From Myxococcales bacterium (GTDB lineage: Bacteria; Myxococcota_A; UBA9042; UBA3505), in contig PBVT01000047.1 in assembly GCA_002728755.1 (NCBI GenBank), forward strand, positions 186,001 to 250,000: 64,000 nt of DNA, read 5' to 3'. This document shows, piece after piece, positions 61,745 to 64,000 of this stretch (its first letter is position 1; the number at the start of each line of letters is the position of its first letter). The translations under genes and the position numbers were made by a program. The notes below the pieces were generated by a model, which was not told the origin of the DNA, searched no databases, and was given only the letters and a program-made list of their open reading frames with translations.

Positions 61745-63276
61745 CCGACCTGTCTAAAGCGTTTAAAAGAATAAACTTTTTCCGCGGTTTTCTGGCCACG
61801 GAGGAGGACTTTAACGACGCAACAGCCTATCACGTGGAAAAACATCGACTGCACAATCGCCTTTGCCATGGGCTCGGGATTGTCCCCGGATTCCTGGGAG
61901 ATCTTCGCGTTCAGGCGCGAGGTAAAGGAGAACTGGCCGTCGAAGTGCTGCCAGGTATCGCTGTCGATGGAAATGGTAATGAAATTCTGATCTCAGACCC
62001 CGAGATTAAAGCCATCAATCCACTCGACTACAAGCTCCCACAGACCATCTATATCGTGGCGAAGCATGTGGAAGAGTTAACCGACTTTATTACCTATAAA
62101 GAGAATCTTGAATTCAAAGGGCACAGGCGCATATCAGAACTCTCTCGGATCGAGGCACAAATCGTCGAACCGGATGCAGCAGATGGGGTTGAGCTCGCTC
62201 GTATTCAACTTGCTCCGGGCGTACGGCGCATAACCGATGCCAAGAACCCACAAGCCCCCGCCGAAAATGAAATAGACCTGCGATTCTCCCCCAAGGCCGG
62301 TGTTGTAGGGAGTCGACTATCCACGACGTTCCGAAATGACTTGATGGATCTTACGCTGGAGATGCAGGAGATCTACGCATTTCTTTTCCAGGTCCAGGGA
62401 ATTACCACGGCAGCAGACGTAGACCACTCCTTGATCACCCTGCGCATGCTATTCCATAGCCATCTTGTCGATGCCTGGAATCTATACCCGCTTCTCGGTG
62501 ATGTTCTACGCCTACAATGGACATTTATTGAAGATGTCGAGGCCAACTATGGCCAGTTCAGTAGCCGAAAAGAGTTCGTATCGTTAAAGCGTCATATCGA
62601 ACTTCTAGAGAGCTACCGAAAAGAAGGGCGACGCGACCAGGAATTCCTCGATACGTTCGTAGCGTATGAGCGAAAAGGCGTAGAGAATATGCGTGCCATC
62701 TTCTCTGAACGCCTCAAAAAGGTGGTTAAAGAAGCCGTCGCAGATACTCCATTGGCCCAGGTTGCTGAGAAGCTCAAAGTACACAGCAAGACATTCAAAA
62801 AGACCATGACTGTCGAAGGGGTGAAGCTCTCTCGTATCGACGAAATCGATATTCTAGAGCCCGATAGTGAAAAGGCTCATGGCTTCAAGATCATTGACGC
62901 CCGCGACAAATACCGGAGTCGTCAAAAGCTTAAATACCCCGACGGGACCGTTGTCGAAGATGTGGGTATTGCCTATGAAGGTGGAAAATGTGAGTTCAAG
63001 CTCACGAATGTGGTTCCTGGTCACCCCGTTCTCATATTCGTCCGAATGGATTATGTGCGAGGTGATTGGGAGGCCGACATGGAAGTCAATGGACGCAAAG
63101 CAGGTACCATGCGCTGTGCAGGAGAAGACGTAAAATACCGCTGGCGCAACTGGCCATTCCTCATCGAAAGCGATTACGTAAACGACGTGGAGTTGACCAT
63201 AACTCAGACACCGACGACCGAAGAGCGCGACATCAATTACTTCCATGTCTGGGCATACCAACCCGCGGGTAAATGA
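61741..63276 (+). CDS. CIS-associated accessory protein of unknown role
   Basis: A 511-residue protein in the CIS operon (ATGA overlap with the wedge gene). The first 90 residues have the pattern INFFRGFLATEEDFNDATAY, then EKHRLHNRLCHGLGIVPG, which recurs in accessory proteins beside phage-tail and CIS baseplate genes. A helical middle (about 200-350) and a C-terminal beta-sandwich (KCEFKLTNVVPGHPVLIFVR, NYFHVWAYQPAG) follow. Possible roles are a baseplate-attached receptor arm or collar. Function unproven. A gap of 143 bases to the next gene has no clear promoter. Confidence 0.72.
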   Translation: MTDLSKAFKRINFFRGFLATEEDFNDATAYHVEKHRLHNRLCHGLGIVPGFLGDLRVQARGKGELAVEVLPGIAVDGNGNEILISDPEIKAINPLDYKLPQTIYIVAKHVEELTDFITYKENLEFKGHRRISELSRIEAQIVEPDAADGVELARIQLAPGVRRITDAKNPQAPAENEIDLRFSPKAGVVGSRLSTTFRNDLMDLTLEMQEIYAFLFQVQGITTAADVDHSLITLRMLFHSHLVDAWNLYPLLGDVLRLQWTFIEDVEANYGQFSSRKEFVSLKRHIELLESYRKEGRRDQEFLDTFVAYERKGVENMRAIFSERLKKVVKEAVADTPLAQVAEKLKVHSKTFKKTMTVEGVKLSRIDEIDILEPDSEKAHGFKIIDARDKYRSRQKLKYPDGTVVEDVGIAYEGGKCEFKLTNVVPGHPVLIFVRMDYVRGDWEADMEVNGRKAGTMRCAGEDVKYRWRNWPFLIESDYVNDVELTITQTPTTEERDINYFHVWAYQPAGK

Positions 63277-63419
63277 CCATAACGGGTCAGCTTGAGGCTA
63301 GAACATGGCTTGCATGGGGATCAGGGAACGTGCGAAGATCAGATACTCTTCTTCCCGATATGCGAGTTTTCTATGCCAGATAGAGCTGCATTCAACCGTA
63401 TCCATCGAAAGGTGACGGT

Positions 63420-64000
63420 ATGAATCCATTCTCCGGCTTGAACCGCTGGTTCAAACAATTGGCTTTCGGGCGCGTTCGAGGAGCGAAGGCGTCAACGAAA
63501 GGAAAGCTGATGGGAAAACAAGCCCGCGCAAAAGGCAAGGTTGCGGGTTCATTCAATAAGGGTGTTGACGGAGCCGTCAAAGGAGCCAAGAATAAGGCTA
63601 CAGGCAAAGGAAAAGGAAAGAAGAACAAACAGGACAGCAGCAACACGGGAAGATCCGGCGCTGCGCCAAGAAAACAGGAAAGCCGGAAGCAAGAAAGCCG
63701 GAAGCAGGAACAGAAAATGGGTATTTTCGGTCGAAACAAAAATAAGCCTCCGGAACATGATGAATCCGAGGTCGCATCATCGGACGAAAAAACACAGATG
63801 GTAGATATGGGCGACGTATCCGCGCCTGTAGCAGAATGTGTCGGATGGGTCGTTATGTGGAATGGACCATTCCGAGGAAGAGACTTTCGGCTCGAGCCAG
63901 GAAAAAATGAAATGGGGACGGATGCCGATTGCGCAGTCGTTCTTACAGATCCCTATTCATCAGGAAAACATTGCGTCATTCGGTTTGATTCAGAGGACCA
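63420..64000 (+). CDS. FHA-domain protein, 3' end outside window
   Basis: ATG 63420 with AAAGGTG upstream; 193 residues are visible before the window ends. The first ~100 residues are strongly basic and low in complexity (MNPFSGLNRWFKQLAF, then Gly/Lys/Ala-rich and KQESRKQES repeats), then an acidic linker, then the start of an FHA domain: FRGRDFRLEPGKNEMGTDAD, VVLTDPYSSGKHCVI. FHA domains bind phosphothreonine; FHA proteins control firing or assembly in some type VI systems. Its position at the end of the CIS genes suggests a regulatory or anchoring role here (inference). Confidence 0.8.
   Translation, partial: MNPFSGLNRWFKQLAFGRVRGAKASTKGKLMGKQARAKGKVAGSFNKGVDGAVKGAKNKATGKGKGKKNKQDSSNTGRSGAAPRKQESRKQESRKQEQKMGIFGRNKNKPPEHDESEVASSDEKTQMVDMGDVSAPVAECVGWVVMWNGPFRGRDFRLEPGKNEMGTDADCAVVLTDPYSSGKHCVIRFDSED

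Noticed and set aside
63300-63320. A second sigma54-like element before the FHA gene (GG-N10-GC spacing)
   Set aside because: Only the GG and GC positions fit; the surrounding bases do not match TGGCAC or TTGC, so it is no better than chance.
46380-64000. Type VI secretion system
   Set aside because: There is no TssB/TssC two-part sheath and no TssJ, TssL, TssM or TssK; single-chain sheaths, DUF4255, LysM and gpI-type proteins indicate an extracellular-type CIS.
46380-64000. Ordinary contractile-tailed prophage
   Set aside because: No capsid, portal, terminase, integrase or lysis genes and no attachment-site repeats were seen; DUF4255 and DUF6760 proteins and two sheaths point to a CIS.
1-64000. 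CRISPR arrays, tRNA or rRNA genes, insertion sequences
   Set aside because: I scanned the intergenic stretches by eye and found no regular spaced repeats, no cloverleaf-like elements and no transposase. Small RNAs without strong features could be missed.

Overview
The window reads as chromosomal DNA of an uncultured or little-studied deltaproteobacterial lineage of moderate GC content, most likely Myxococcota or Bradymonadota-like. This placement is inferred from gene content: a pilB-pilT-pilC-pilS-pilR block, several NtrC-type sigma54 activators, FHA proteins, cysteine-rich lipoproteins with a MopE-like metal-binding motif, and a dprA-topA-trmFO run. No rRNA or tRNA gene, CRISPR array, insertion sequence or integrase was seen. 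No gap between genes exceeds about 210 bases.

Layout. (1) 1-2,096: a partial unknown protein coupled to a FadL/OmpP1-type outer-membrane protein. (2) 2,102-8,983, minus strand: an NtrC-type regulator, ffh (SRP54), a metalloprotease lipoprotein, a HEAT-repeat protein and dapA. (3) 8,984-11,546: an intergenic region with three 11-bp dyads, a small tail-anchored protein, a secreted protein and a hydrolase-like lipoprotein. (4) 11,651-16,666: dprA, topA, trmFO. (5) 16,831-24,330: the type IV pilus motor and regulators pilB, pilT, pilC, pilS, pilR. (6) 24,397-33,614: a CAP-domain protein, a large FHA/TPR membrane protein, a single-domain response regulator, cdsA and uppS, a family 2 glycosyltransferase and asnB. 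(7) 33,609-45,676: an RluA-type pseudouridine synthase; a small RiPP operon of the oxazolone/thioamide copper-binding type (HvfA-like precursor plus a fused DUF692-DUF2063 enzyme); a five-domain VKOR-DsbA-DsbA-FGE-thioredoxin protein; a ferritin-like protein; a zinc-ribbon protein; and a membrane glycosyltransferase.

(8) 45,776-64,000: a contractile injection system (CIS) locus that runs off the right edge. It holds a DUF4255 protein, two sheath/tube pairs, a chaperone-like pair with a possible frameshift, a 975-residue unknown, a LysM baseplate protein, a gpD/gp27-like hub, a gp25 wedge protein, a baseplate-J protein, a PASTA-gpI fusion, a conserved accessory protein and an FHA protein. The AAA+ ATPase, tape measure, spike and fibre genes usual for such loci are not in view.

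The CIS locus appears to be split into transcription units: a sigma70-like promoter before the DUF4255 gene, an intrinsic terminator after tube 1, a near-consensus sigma54 promoter with an upstream 12-bp inverted repeat before sheath 2, and a sigma70-like promoter before gp25. The most unusual items are this CIS variant and its sigma54 switch, the RiPP pair with the fused maturation enzyme, the five-domain disulfide/thiol protein, and the dyad array beside the NtrC-type regulator.
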